Source: a virus
Strand: one strand, 5' to 3'
IMG/VR virus record: IMGVR_UViG_3300032722_000019
Coordinates: 1 to 63,733 of that record
Length of the DNA stretch: 63,733 nt
Position 1 is the first letter of the stretch. Every line of letters starts with the position of its first letter. The notes under the pieces were generated by a model. It was not told the origin of the DNA. It saw only the letters and a list, made by a program, of their open reading frames with translations, and searched no databases. The position numbers and the translations under genes were made by a program. Of this stretch, positions 48,626 to 56,269 are shown piece by piece.

Positions 48626-49110
48626 TACCGGACGGCCGCGCCGTGATCATCGGCATGAACAACGAGGACGGCGGGGAGGCGCTCGCGCTGCACCCCGCCA
48701 CGCGCGCCGGGGCCCGATTGCTGAAGTTCTCCGGGATGACCCGCGACGAGATGATAGCGGGCTTCCAGCGAGTCAACCTCCTGTACGCCCAGTCCTGGGT
48801 CATGACGGAGGCCCGCCGCGCCGCCGACCGGCTGATGGAGCACCTGGGCGGCCGCACCTGCGTGGTGCTGGGCCGAGACGCGTGGCGCGCGCTGGGGCTC
48901 CCCCACCAGGCCAGGTTCTGGGAGCGGCACACGCACCGCTTTGTGGCCGGCTTCCCGCCGGCCGAGACCGAGGCGTGCTTCTACTCCATCCCGCACCCCT
49001 CGGGGCTGAACCACTACTACAACCGCAGAGACAACCAGAAGAAGGCCGCAGAGGTGCTCTACGACGCCCTGCGCCGCAGCAAGGAGAAGTCAGTTGTCAG
49101 CCACGCCTAG
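48622..49110 (+). CDS. Uracil-DNA glycosylase superfamily-like protein
   Basis: The product has 162 residues, ATG 48622 overlapping the previous stop. AVIIGMNNEDGGEALALHP with GARLLKFSG resembles the first motif of UDG-fold proteins, and YSIPHPSGLNHYYN fits motif 2 (H-P-S..N). The usual catalytic Asp/Asn is not clearly conserved. In a phage that may replace thymine, a UDG-fold protein could repair or read modified bases. The fold call is moderate. Confidence 0.55.
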   Translation: MIPDGRAVIIGMNNEDGGEALALHPATRAGARLLKFSGMTRDEMIAGFQRVNLLYAQSWVMTEARRAADRLMEHLGGRTCVVLGRDAWRALGLPHQARFWERHTHRFVAGFPPAETEACFYSIPHPSGLNHYYNRRDNQKKAAEVLYDALRRSKEKSVVSHA

Positions 49111-49624
49111 AGAGAACCTGAACCCGGACGAGATCCGGGACTACGCCCGCGAGCAGCTTAAGAAGAACCCGGACGACATCCTGGCCTGGCTGCAGTACAT
49201 GCTGGACATGACCCACGCCGACCGGGAGGAGGGCTTCCGGGTCGGGGACCACGTCGCGGCCAACCGGCACGACGCCCTGGTCCAGAAGTTCGCCGCAGCC
49301 GTCCAGGAGATGAGCCGCCTACGCCAGCACAACCAGGTGACCGTCCAGGCCCTAATGAACACGGTGGAAATCAGCCTGCGCAACGCCAAGGCCCCGCCCT
49401 GGAGAGCCACGCACCTCCACTACAAGGGCACGGCCTACCGAGTCCTCTCCATGAAGGTCCTCAACGCCGAGGAGACCGAGGCCTTCCCAGCGGTGGTCTA
49501 CGACAACGAGCAGGGCCAGGTTTACACGCTCTCTAAGGAGAAGTGGGAGAGCCGGCTGGAGAGTGGTCGGCTGCGCTACGAGCCCCTGATCCCGGAGCGA
49601 GACCTGACGACCCTGCCGCGCTAG
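49094..49624 (+). CDS. Protein with a DUF1653-like C-terminus
   Basis: The product has 176 residues with a TTG start. Residues 1-105 are helical and charged. The C-terminal part (HYKGTAYRVLSMKVLNAEET, EAFPAVVYDNEQGQVYTLSK) matches DUF1653 (KG..YRV...A.h.ET.E..VVY). Unknown function. Last gene before the promoter at 49644. Confidence 0.55.
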   Translation: MSATPRENLNPDEIRDYAREQLKKNPDDILAWLQYMLDMTHADREEGFRVGDHVAANRHDALVQKFAAAVQEMSRLRQHNQVTVQALMNTVEISLRNAKAPPWRATHLHYKGTAYRVLSMKVLNAEETEAFPAVVYDNEQGQVYTLSKEKWESRLESGRLRYEPLIPERDLTTLPR

Positions 49625-49643
49625 AATTTATTTTGACCCCGAA

Positions 49644-49684
49644 GTAACTTCCCGCTTGACTTCCCCGGGGAGGGGGCCCAAGAT
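49644..49684 (+). promoter_or_regulatory. Promoter, shared motif copy 3
   Basis: GTAACTT (49644-49650), TTGACT as -35 (49656-49661), spacer of 16-17 bases, and a poor -10 (CAAGAT, 49679-49684). A GC-rich palindrome (CCCCGGGG) sits in the spacer. An ATAGCATCATAGCAGGAGA leader follows. It drives the helicase segment; the weak -10 resembles the late promoter copy. Confidence 0.65.
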
Positions 49685-49717
49685 GTCCCTCATAGCATCA
49701 TAGCAGGAGACTTTCCG

Positions 49718-49909
49718 ATGTTCAATCAACTCCTCCACCTGATCGCCCTCGAGTACGCCTATCAGGGTCGCATGCGCGCCCATGGCGGCAACGGCGCGGG
49801 CGCGACCTACAAGACCAGCCGCAGAGAGTTTCTGAAGCTGAAGTGGGTTCAGAAAGCTCCTTGGCTCCAGCTGGGTGGTCCGGCCCCGTACGCTTTTCAG
49901 GAGCGCTGA
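49718..49909 (+). CDS. Hypothetical small protein
   Basis: The product has 63 residues (YQGRMRAHGGNGAGATYKTS, REFLKLKWVQKAPWLQLG), basic, directly after promoter copy 3 with a strong ribosome site (CAGGAGA). Not recognised. Confidence 0.55.
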   Translation: MFNQLLHLIALEYAYQGRMRAHGGNGAGATYKTSRREFLKLKWVQKAPWLQLGGPAPYAFQER

Positions 49910-49911
49910 GA

Positions 49912-51540
49912 ATGGCCTCCCTCTCCGGCATCACCAGCGGTCCCGCCAGGCAGCCCCGCCGCCCGCTCCCCGAGTTCGACTTCGGCCGCCGGCCCTCCGA
50001 GCTCCAGGCAGGCTTCTTCGACTACGTGTTCAACGGGGAGGGCAACGCGGTCCTCAAGGCCGTCGCGGGCTCGGGCAAGAGCACCAGTCTGGTCTGGGCG
50101 CTGGCCTACATCCCAGAGAGCGCCTTCGTCACCATCCTCGCGTTCAGCGCCAAGATCGCGCCAGAGCTCAAGGAGAAGGTGGCCGAGCTCGGCCGGCGGA
50201 TCGGCCGGCCCTTCAAGCGCGTCTCCGTCAAGACCTTCCACTCCCTCGGCTTCGGCGCGGTGCTGCGCAAGATCGGCAAGGGCTACGGCGAGTGCGAGCC
50301 CGACGACCGCAAACTGCGCAAGCTCTTCTTCGCCAAGTTCGGCCCCGAGGCGGACGCCCTCTACGGCTCGTTCGTGGCCGACCTGGTGTCTCTCGGCAAG
50401 GGCCAGGGCATCGGCACCCACCTCTGCGAGGACACGCCCGCGGCCTGGGAGGCACTGGTGGACCACCACGCGCTGTTCCTGGACAGCGAGGAGGCCGACG
50501 AGTGGACGGCCATCAAGTTCGCCCACCGCCTCCTGATGCTCTCCAACGAGGCCGCCCTGCGCGGAGAGCTGGACTTCGACGACATGATCTATCTACCGGT
50601 CCTCTGGCGGCTGAGCATCTGGAAGAACGACTGGGTGTTCGTGGACGAGGCCCAGGACACCAACCCCTGCCGGCGCGAGCTTGCCCGCATGACCCTGCAG
50701 CCCTGGGGCCGCCTGGTGGCGGTGGGCGACGATGCCCAGGCCATCTTCGGCTTCACGGGGGCCTCGCACGACGCCCTGGACCAAATCAGGGAGGACTTCG
50801 GGGCCCGGGAGCTCCCGCTGACCGTGAGCTACCGCTGCCCGAAGATAGCCGAGACCCTGGTCCGGGCCATCCCGATGATCGACAATGGGTTCACGGTCTG
50901 GGAGGGGGCCCCGGCCGGCGTCGTGGAGCACCTCTCGGAGAAGGAGGCCCTCGCCAAGCTGGGGCCTAGGGACGCGGTCCTCTGCCGCAACACCGCCCCC
51001 CTGGTCAACCTCGCGTTCAGGCTCATCTCGGCCGGGCGCGGGTGCGTGATCCTGGGCCGCGACATCGGCAAGAGCCTCCGGGAACTCGTGGAGAAGCAGA
51101 GCGTCGCCACCATCAAGGGTCTGGAGGGCAAGCTGGAGGCCTACCGCGCCCGGGAGGTCAAGCACCTTACCAAGAAGGGCAAGGAGGGCCGGCTAGTCAG
51201 CTGGGAGAAGAAGATCGCTGCCGTCCACGACCGCGTAGACAGCCTGATGAGCATCTGCCGCGGCCTGCCCGAGGGCGAGCGGACTGTCCAGGGCCTGCTG
51301 CTCCGCCTAGACACTATGTTCCGGGACGACGGCCGGGGCGTGCTGACTCTCTGCACGATGCACAAGGCCAAGGGCCTGGAGTGGCCGCGCGTGGCCATCC
51401 TGCAGCCGGAGCTCATCCCCAGTCCGTTCGCCCGGCGCGAGCACCAGCTGCGCCAGGAGTACAACCTGCGCTACGTGGGGGAGACCCGCTTCCAGCAGGA
51501 GCTCTACTTCATCAAGGCCGAGGAGCAGGGCAATGGCTGA
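49912..51540 (+). CDS. Superfamily 1 DNA helicase (UvrD/Rep-like)
   Basis: The product has 542 residues from ATG 49912, two bases after the previous stop. Motif I AVAGSGKST (50-58), motif Ia and Q-type FDYVFNGEGNAVLK, motif II FVDEAQDT (243-250), motif III VGDDAQAIFGFTGA, motif IV LTVSYRCP, motif V TMHKAKGLEW and motif VI LRYVGETRFQQEL are all seen. A 3'-5' helicase likely used in replication restart or recombination. Shorter than PcrA (about 720), with reduced 1B/2B subdomains. Confidence 0.88.
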   Translation: MASLSGITSGPARQPRRPLPEFDFGRRPSELQAGFFDYVFNGEGNAVLKAVAGSGKSTSLVWALAYIPESAFVTILAFSAKIAPELKEKVAELGRRIGRPFKRVSVKTFHSLGFGAVLRKIGKGYGECEPDDRKLRKLFFAKFGPEADALYGSFVADLVSLGKGQGIGTHLCEDTPAAWEALVDHHALFLDSEEADEWTAIKFAHRLLMLSNEAALRGELDFDDMIYLPVLWRLSIWKNDWVFVDEAQDTNPCRRELARMTLQPWGRLVAVGDDAQAIFGFTGASHDALDQIREDFGARELPLTVSYRCPKIAETLVRAIPMIDNGFTVWEGAPAGVVEHLSEKEALAKLGPRDAVLCRNTAPLVNLAFRLISAGRGCVILGRDIGKSLRELVEKQSVATIKGLEGKLEAYRAREVKHLTKKGKEGRLVSWEKKIAAVHDRVDSLMSICRGLPEGERTVQGLLLRLDTMFRDDGRGVLTLCTMHKAKGLEWPRVAILQPELIPSPFARREHQLRQEYNLRYVGETRFQQELYFIKAEEQGNG

Positions 51541-51742
51541 CGCAGAGAACGAGATTGTCGAATTCGGCTGGGAGCCCGGCGCAAGCGGGCGTTTCTACAT
51601 CCTGACCGGCCCTCGTCGCCGCAAGCACATCGTGCCCGATGAAATGCGCCTTAGCCTGAGCGCGCATCGCATCGACCTGGGCGCGGACTATCCTTTCATC
51701 GACGATGCCGAAGGCGTCGCCATCAAGCCCAAGGTGAACTGA
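51533..51742 (+). CDS. Hypothetical protein of lower G+C
   Basis: The product has 69 residues (EFGWEPGASGRFYILTGPRR, RIDLGADYPFIDDAEGV). Codon use and base composition are less G+C-rich than the flanking genes. It overlaps the helicase end by 8 bases. It may be a recent acquisition; not recognised. Confidence 0.5.
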   Translation: MADAENEIVEFGWEPGASGRFYILTGPRRRKHIVPDEMRLSLSAHRIDLGADYPFIDDAEGVAIKPKVN

Positions 51743-51743
51743 C

Positions 51744-52094
51744 ATGACCGACACAGAGGGCGGGAAGATGCTGACGGATGAGCGCATCGCAGAAACAATT
51801 GAGATTGCTCGCCGTACAGCGGCCAACCCGAAAGCATCCGGCTTAGAAGAAAATCTCGCGCTTGCGGTAATTTTTCTCGCAAACTGCCGCGCCCAGCCAG
51901 CACCAGAGGAGGTGCGTGCGCAAATAAAAGAGGAGTGCGCGAAGGTTTGCGATGCGTATGCCGAATGGGCACATGAAGAATTGAAGACATGCCCAGATTT
52001 CGTTCGTCAGTCCCGCATCAACTTCGCCTCCGCCGGAATCGCATTGGGGGCCCGCATCCGCGCCCTAGGAGCAAAGCCGGAGATGAAGTTATGA
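51744..52094 (+). CDS. Hypothetical protein of lower G+C
   Basis: The product has 116 residues. Helical (TDERIAETIEIARRTAANPK, ECAKVCDAYAEWAHEEL). Like its upstream neighbour it has lower G+C and rarer codons, suggesting recent transfer of a two-gene block. Not recognised. Confidence 0.55.
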   Translation: MTDTEGGKMLTDERIAETIEIARRTAANPKASGLEENLALAVIFLANCRAQPAPEEVRAQIKEECAKVCDAYAEWAHEELKTCPDFVRQSRINFASAGIALGARIRALGAKPEMKL

Positions 52095-52615
52095 GCCACG
52101 ACCGAGGGTGCCCCTGCGGCCGGGAGCCGTACGAGTACGAGGACTGCACGAACGAAGTCTGCTGGAAGAGGCCCGGCGGCCCCCGTATCCACCAGGCACC
52201 GTCCCCGATCATGGACCCAGAGACGCCCGTGCAACCGGGCAGTGTGGGAGCGCCTGAATCAAGCGCCCCAGGGGGCGGCCTAGGCTGCGACCGAGCGCAT
52301 CGGCAAAAAGGCGCGCAGGTGCCGAGGGCCACAGCCGCCCCCATTCCATCTCGGCCGATGCCGGACTACGCCACCGTCCCGGCCCGGCACATGATCCCGG
52401 GCATCTCGCTCTACCTGGAGAAGGGCGTCCCGCCGGGGAGCTTCCTCATGGCGCTTCTACAGAACGACCTGGCCGGCGCGGTGCGGACCGCAGACCACGT
52501 CAACCTAGTCTTGATGCGCGAGTGGGTCCTCTGGCTCCACAACAATCTGCCGGCCGAGTGCCACGGCTCTCCGGAGAGGGTGGAGGCCTGGTGCGACAAG
52601 CTGGAGGACACCTGA
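52091..52615 (+). CDS. Fusion of a Cys-rich N-terminus to a conserved phage domain
   Basis: The product has 174 residues, ATG 52091 overlapping the previous stop. The N-terminus (DRGCPCGREPYEYEDCTNEV, CW) resembles a zinc knuckle. The C-terminal 85 residues (PARHMIPGISLYLEKGVPPG, SFLMALLQNDLAGAVRTADH) match a common small phage protein usually encoded alone. The middle is low complexity and may be a remnant of joining two genes. Function unknown. Confidence 0.6.
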   Translation: MSHDRGCPCGREPYEYEDCTNEVCWKRPGGPRIHQAPSPIMDPETPVQPGSVGAPESSAPGGGLGCDRAHRQKGAQVPRATAAPIPSRPMPDYATVPARHMIPGISLYLEKGVPPGSFLMALLQNDLAGAVRTADHVNLVLMREWVLWLHNNLPAECHGSPERVEAWCDKLEDT

Positions 52616-52617
52616 GT

Positions 52618-52809
52618 ATGAACGCGCTCTCCTACACGCGGCCGCTCTGGTCGTTCACCAGCCCGGTGGCGGTCAGCCTGCCGGCCCACAACCTGTCCCT
52701 GATCAGGGAACGCCTCCTGCGTGACGAGCTGGGGCGCAGACTGGTCCTCCTGGACCCCGCGGAGGCCGAGCGCCGACTCAAGGCTCGGGGCAGGGAGGAC
52801 GGACAGTGA
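52618..52809 (+). CDS. Hypothetical small protein
   Basis: The product has 63 residues from ATG 52618 with charged helical end (DPAEAERRLKARGREDGQ). Overlaps the next GTG (GTGA). Not recognised. Confidence 0.45.
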   Translation: MNALSYTRPLWSFTSPVAVSLPAHNLSLIRERLLRDELGRRLVLLDPAEAERRLKARGREDGQ

Positions 52810-53066
52810 AGAACGAGGCGATGACCATCACCATCGAGGACCCCGCGCACCAGAGGCTCCGCCCTGGCGCGACGATCCGCGTCGGCAACAACGACGAGCT
52901 CAAGAGGGAGGGCCTGGGCACCATGCCGGGCCTCTGGGAAGTCACCTACGTCTACTCGGCCGAGCAGGGTAGGCAGAGGTACGACGTCGTGCCGGCGGCC
53001 ATCAATCGGCACCAGCTGAGGGCGAGGCTGAAGAAGATCGCCAAGGGCAACTTCAAGAGAGGATAG
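52806..53066 (+). CDS. Hypothetical small protein
   Basis: The product has 86 residues with a GTG start. Beta-rich (ATIRVGNNDELKREG, GLWEVTYVYSAEQG), basic end (RARLKKIAKGNFKRG). Not recognised. Confidence 0.5.
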   Translation: MKNEAMTITIEDPAHQRLRPGATIRVGNNDELKREGLGTMPGLWEVTYVYSAEQGRQRYDVVPAAINRHQLRARLKKIAKGNFKRG

Positions 53067-53070
53067 CAAC

Positions 53071-53325
53071 ATGGGACTCCTAGGAAGAGTAGTGATCGCG
53101 GCCGCGCTGTTCGGGCTGGGCTGGATGGCCGCCCGGGGAGACGTCAGCTGCAGGGTCTCCCCGGAGGCCCTCTCGCGGCTCAGGGACGCCGGGGCGGGCG
53201 TCCTGGACCAGGCGACGAGCTATGCTCACGGGCAGGACTGGGGACGCCGGGACGGCTCCCCCACGCCCCTGGGCCGGGACCTCGGCGGCTCGGCGGACCC
53301 CGCGAGCGGGAGGGCGCGTTGGTAG
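53071..53325 (+). CDS. Small membrane or exported protein
   Basis: The product has 84 residues. N-terminal hydrophobic span (RVVIAAALFGLGWMAARG), which may be an uncleaved anchor, then a polar tail. ATAGCA lies directly before the start. Not recognised. Confidence 0.5.
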   Translation: MGLLGRVVIAAALFGLGWMAARGDVSCRVSPEALSRLRDAGAGVLDQATSYAHGQDWGRRDGSPTPLGRDLGGSADPASGRARW

Positions 53326-53519
53326 CCGTCATAGCCATGGCGATGTGCACGCACTTCGCCGGCTACTGGGACTGCCGCGCGATGCCGCAGCCCTTCCCCA
53401 CCGAGCAGATGTGTCTGGAGATGCTGGATGCGTATCGTTCTAGGACGAGTAACCCCAACATCTCCTACGTCTGCATGAAGCGCGAGAAGTGGGATGGCTG
53501 GGTCAGGGTGCCGGAGTAG
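53319..53519 (+). CDS. Small Cys-containing protein
   Basis: The product has 66 residues with a TTG start overlapping the previous gene. Short hydrophobic N-terminus (VAVIAMAMCTHF) and four Cys in the full product, maybe exported. Not recognised. Confidence 0.45.
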   Translation: MVAVIAMAMCTHFAGYWDCRAMPQPFPTEQMCLEMLDAYRSRTSNPNISYVCMKREKWDGWVRVPE

Positions 53520-53528
53520 GAGGACGAC

Positions 53529-53921
53529 ATGACGCCGACGAGAGAAGAGCACGCCGAGGCAGAGATGCTGAGGCCGGCGCGAGCAGGCGAGCCCGGGGTC
53601 ACCCTGAGTCCTCCCGTCGCCATCCCCTCTTGGGCCCGGAGCGGAGATCTCATCTACACGGATGGTCCCAAGGCCGGCGTTCTGATCGACCACCACGCGC
53701 GGCCCGTTGACTGGCATGGCCGCCGGGCCCGACCCTGCTGGTTCGGGAGCTACGCCACCATGGCCTGCGCCATCATGAGCGGGCAGATCAGCTGCCCGTC
53801 AGAGGTCTCGGTCAGGCCGATCCCGGGCCGGTTGGAGCCCAGGGCGGAGGTGGGCTGGCTGGGCTACGCCGTTTTCCTCGCCCTGCTCGCCGCAGCCGCC
53901 ACCTGGCCTATCTGGAAATAG
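53529..53921 (+). CDS. Protein with a C-terminal membrane span
   Basis: The product has 130 residues. Polar body with KAGVLIDHHARPVDWHGRRA, a single C-terminal span (GYAVFLALLAAAATWPIW) that suggests a tail-anchored protein. Last gene of the plus-strand block; a terminator follows directly. Confidence 0.55.
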   Translation: MTPTREEHAEAEMLRPARAGEPGVTLSPPVAIPSWARSGDLIYTDGPKAGVLIDHHARPVDWHGRRARPCWFGSYATMACAIMSGQISCPSEVSVRPIPGRLEPRAEVGWLGYAVFLALLAAAATWPIWK

Positions 53922-53955
53922 AAAAGGCCCCCGGAGCTATCCGGGGGCCTTTCTT
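53922..53955. terminator. Bidirectional intrinsic terminator between convergent blocks
   Basis: AGGCCCCCGG AGCTAT CCGGGGGCCT (53925-53950) is a perfect 10-bp GC stem with a 6-base loop, preceded by AAAA and followed by TTCTT. It can stop both the plus-strand unit ending at 53921 and the minus-strand late unit ending at 53978. Confidence 0.92.
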
Positions 53956-53977
53956 CTACCTGTCTTAGAGAGAACGG

Positions 53978-54469
53978 CTACTTGGCGGCGTACGCCCTCA
54001 GGCGGGCGTAGACGCGCGGCCCGGTCATGGAGGGCACCGCCGGCCGCGGCGCGGCGACGCCGAGCACGCCCAGGATGGCCGCGATCATCGGGACGATGGC
54101 CTGCAGGTCGGCCAGGACCGTCTGCAGAAGCGGCGGGAGGCCGCCGACGCCGCCCACCGCCGAGGCAATGGCGGTCACCGCCGAGGCGATCTGCTGGTAG
54201 ATCGACCCGGTGGTACTCGAGGTCGCCGAGGCCAGCGCGTTCGCGGCGGCCTGGAGGGAGGCCGCAGCGGTCTGAACGGCCGTCACGACGGCCGGCCCTA
54301 CGCCGAGGGCCGTCAGGTCCGGGACCAGGGCGAGGGCCGCCGCGGCCGCCGCCTGGGCATACTGTATCGCGGCCTGAGGAACCAGGCTCCCGATGGAATT
54401 GGTCCCGCAGGCCGAGAGGCCCAGTGCGGCGGAGCCCATCAGGGCCCCAACGAATAAGCGACGATTCAC
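53978..54469 (-). CDS. Lipoprotein, last gene of the late operon
   Basis: The product has 163 residues from GTG 54469 (TTG 54478, overlapping the previous stop, is an alternative). Signal peptide NRRLFVGALMGSAALGLSAC with a lipobox (LSAC), then a long Ala-rich helical region (AAIQYAQAAAAAALALVPDL, AAASLQAAANALASATSS) with a coiled-coil or amphipathic look. An outer-membrane-facing lipoprotein with a role in lysis or exclusion is possible. Confidence 0.62.
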   Translation of the reverse strand: MNRRLFVGALMGSAALGLSACGTNSIGSLVPQAAIQYAQAAAAAALALVPDLTALGVGPAVVTAVQTAAASLQAAANALASATSSTTGSIYQQIASAVTAIASAVGGVGGLPPLLQTVLADLQAIVPMIAAILGVLGVAAPRPAVPSMTGPRVYARLRAYAAK

Positions 54470-54474
54470 CTGGA

Positions 54475-54663
54475 TCAAGACTGCTCTCCCTCGCTGACCG
54501 ACACCACCGCGGTGCCGATGACGTCCACGAGGGCGTCCCCGTGGGCCTCTAGGTACGACTTGATCGCACCCCTCTCGAACACGCTGGCCGCCGCGATCTG
54601 CGGGGTGGCCCAGTCGTTGAGGGCCTGCCGGGCGGCGGCCCTCTGTGCGTCTGTCAGTGCCAT
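54475..54663 (-). CDS. Hypothetical small helical protein
   Basis: The product has 62 residues (TDAQRAAARQALNDWATPQI, AASVFERGAIKSYLEAHGD). Acidic. Strong ribosome site (AAGAGAAGAAGA). Not recognised; lies in the lysis region. Confidence 0.5.
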   Translation of the reverse strand: MALTDAQRAAARQALNDWATPQIAAASVFERGAIKSYLEAHGDALVDVIGTAVVSVSEGEQS

Positions 54664-54675
54664 TCTTCTTCTCTT

Positions 54676-55419
54676 TCAGTTGTCCATGAGGATGGTCCAG
54701 AAATCGGACCCGTGCTTCTCCAGGTAGCCGCGGGGGAGTTTGCAGTAGCCCCGGCGGCCCAGGGAGTCCCGGCAGCCCCACTGGCTGCCCCAGCTGTTGA
54801 GGACCACGTCGTGGTCCGGGGCGTAGCCCGCGAGCAGCATGCAGTGCATGCCCACCTTGGTCTCCAGCGCCCGGGGCATGGGGACCAGCCCGGTCTCGGA
54901 GACCTGGTCGGACTCGAAGGCGGCGAACACCGGCACGCCGATGACCACCGGCCGGCCCAGGAAGATCGTGCTGTTGATCGACGCCCGGTCGGTCCCTACC
55001 CTGCAGTACTCCAGGGCGCGGTGGCGCAGGGCGTCCTGGTAGACCTCCGGGGGCGGGGGCTGGAGCAGGCGGTCGTAGCCCCAGGAGGACTCCAGCGCCG
55101 CCCCGCGGGTGGCCACGGCCTTGATGACGTCCCTGATCTGCCGTCCGCAGTCCCCGGTGTTGCCCTCCAGCACCCCGGCGTCCCAGTAGGGCTGGGAGCG
55201 GGAGAGGACCACGTCGGGCAGGTCGGAGTTGATCAGGTTGTAGCGGATGGCCGCAGTCACTCCGTGGGCCGTGCAGGTGCCGTAGGGGCCCTGGTCCATC
55301 GCGTCGGGCAGCCAGGGGGTCAGGTCGTGCGAGAGCGGCACTATGAGGGGGACCTGCCTCGGTGAGAAGAGGTGGTCCCTGGGGTCGTCCTGGTCTCGAA
55401 CGCATCCGTATCCGCGCAT
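54676..55419 (-). CDS. Papain-like cysteine peptidase (C1 family)
   Basis: The product has 247 residues. DPRDHLFSP at the N-terminus, then MDQGPYGTCTAHGVTAAIRY with Q43 (oxyanion) and Cys49, MHCMLLAGYA with His192 and VVLNSWGSQWG with Asn208 are the full C1 catalytic set. The Trp after Cys is replaced by Thr. The start overlaps the small lipoprotein stop (TGATG). No signal peptide is obvious, so it should act in the cytoplasm, or reach the periplasm through the holin like the lysozyme. Targets unknown; it may help lysis or digest host proteins. Confidence 0.8.
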   Translation of the reverse strand: MRGYGCVRDQDDPRDHLFSPRQVPLIVPLSHDLTPWLPDAMDQGPYGTCTAHGVTAAIRYNLINSDLPDVVLSRSQPYWDAGVLEGNTGDCGRQIRDVIKAVATRGAALESSWGYDRLLQPPPPEVYQDALRHRALEYCRVGTDRASINSTIFLGRPVVIGVPVFAAFESDQVSETGLVPMPRALETKVGMHCMLLAGYAPDHDVVLNSWGSQWGCRDSLGRRGYCKLPRGYLEKHGSDFWTILMDN

Positions 55420-55589
55420 CAGAACCTCTGTCTCCAGCCTATCAGGTAGTCCTCGCCGTTGAGGCCGGTGCGGGCCGGGTAGGCGCCCGTCAGCGGTCTC
55501 TCCCAGGCGGTCACGCAGCCGCCCAGGGGCAGCGTCAGGAGTGCCAGGAGTGCCAGGCTAAGGAGCCTTGCCGCCAGTGAGCGAGGCAA
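55419..55589 (-). CDS. Small lipoprotein overlapping the holin gene (o-spanin candidate)
   Basis: A frame from TTG 55589, overlapping the last 32 bases of the holin-like gene, reads 56 residues: basic head, hydrophobic span (LLSLALLALLTLPLGGC) with lipobox LGGC at Cys25, then 31 polar residues (ending in YLIGWRQRF). The TGA overlaps the peptidase ATG. Small outer-membrane lipoproteins overprinted on a lysis gene are typical of Rz1-type o-spanins. The start codon is uncertain because no ATG or GTG exists in the frame. Confidence 0.6.
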   Translation of the reverse strand: MPRSLAARLLSLALLALLTLPLGGCVTAWERPLTGAYPARTGLNGEDYLIGWRQRF

Positions 55590-55800
55590 TCTGCTTGTCC
55601 TTGGAGCTGGAGCCCGCGCTGGAGCCCAGCCAGTAGTTGACCACGAGCACGAACGCCCCGCCCAGGGTGCCCCCGGCCGTGTTGACCACGTCCTTCATGT
55701 CGGTGGGGACGGGGAAGAAGATGATCCCGATGAGGTAGGCCATGAAGGCCAGGATGACCAGGATGCTGATGGTCACTCGTCCGACGTTCTCCACGTTCAT
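55558..55800 (-). CDS. Holin
   Basis: The product has 80 residues. Two membrane spans (ISILVILAFMAYLIGIIFF and GGTLGGAFVLVVNYWLG) and a polar, charged C-terminus (SSAGSSSKDKQIASLTGGK). The NYWLGSSAGS ending is typical of a class II holin family in phages of Gram-negative hosts. It lies directly after the lysozyme gene. Confidence 0.8.
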   Translation of the reverse strand: MNVENVGRVTISILVILAFMAYLIGIIFFPVPTDMKDVVNTAGGTLGGAFVLVVNYWLGSSAGSSSKDKQIASLTGGKAP

Positions 55801-55810
55801 GCCATTCTCC

Positions 55811-56269
55811 CTACTCAGGCCAGCGGGCCACTAAGACGTCGCCGATGAACTGGTGCTTCTCCCCCATGCGGCGGCTAGTCACCTCGGGCGGATTGCACCA
55901 GTTGTCGAAGGCTGCGGCCGCGCCCTCGTAGTCCCCGGCGTTGAGCGCGCGCAGGATCGAGCAGGGGCCGCCGTGGTCCCCGGCGCGGAGGGCCCACTCG
56001 CCGCAGTTGACGCTGAAGCTGACCAGGGCGTCGTACTGGTCCTGATTGAGCGGGACGGTCACGGACGCGTCCACGGCCGCCTCGAAGCGCCGGACGTCTT
56101 CCTCGAAGGAGGCGTCCACCTGGTCGTTGGTCCAGAAGAGACCCAGGTGGACCTCTGGGCCGGTGTGGCCCACGCCGATGGTGGGGCGGCCGCGGCTGTC
56201 GAGGTACGCCTCGTTCCGGCGGTCCTCCCTGAGCTCTATGAGGGTCCGGCCGCGCGGGCTGGTCCGCAT
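55811..56269 (-). CDS. Endolysin, T4-type lysozyme (GH24)
   Basis: The product has 152 residues. The catalytic triad of T4 lysozyme (E-8-D-5-T) is present with identical spacing: E15 in LREDR, D24 in AYLDSRG and T30 in PTIGVGHT. QYDALVSFSVNCGEWAL and the C-terminal helix complete the fold. It cuts the glycan strands of peptidoglycan. No signal-anchor, so release depends on the holin. ATG 56269 overlaps the previous stop. Confidence 0.92.
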   Translation of the reverse strand: MRTSPRGRTLIELREDRRNEAYLDSRGRPTIGVGHTGPEVHLGLFWTNDQVDASFEEDVRRFEAAVDASVTVPLNQDQYDALVSFSVNCGEWALRAGDHGGPCSILRALNAGDYEGAAAAFDNWCNPPEVTSRRMGEKHQFIGDVLVARWPE

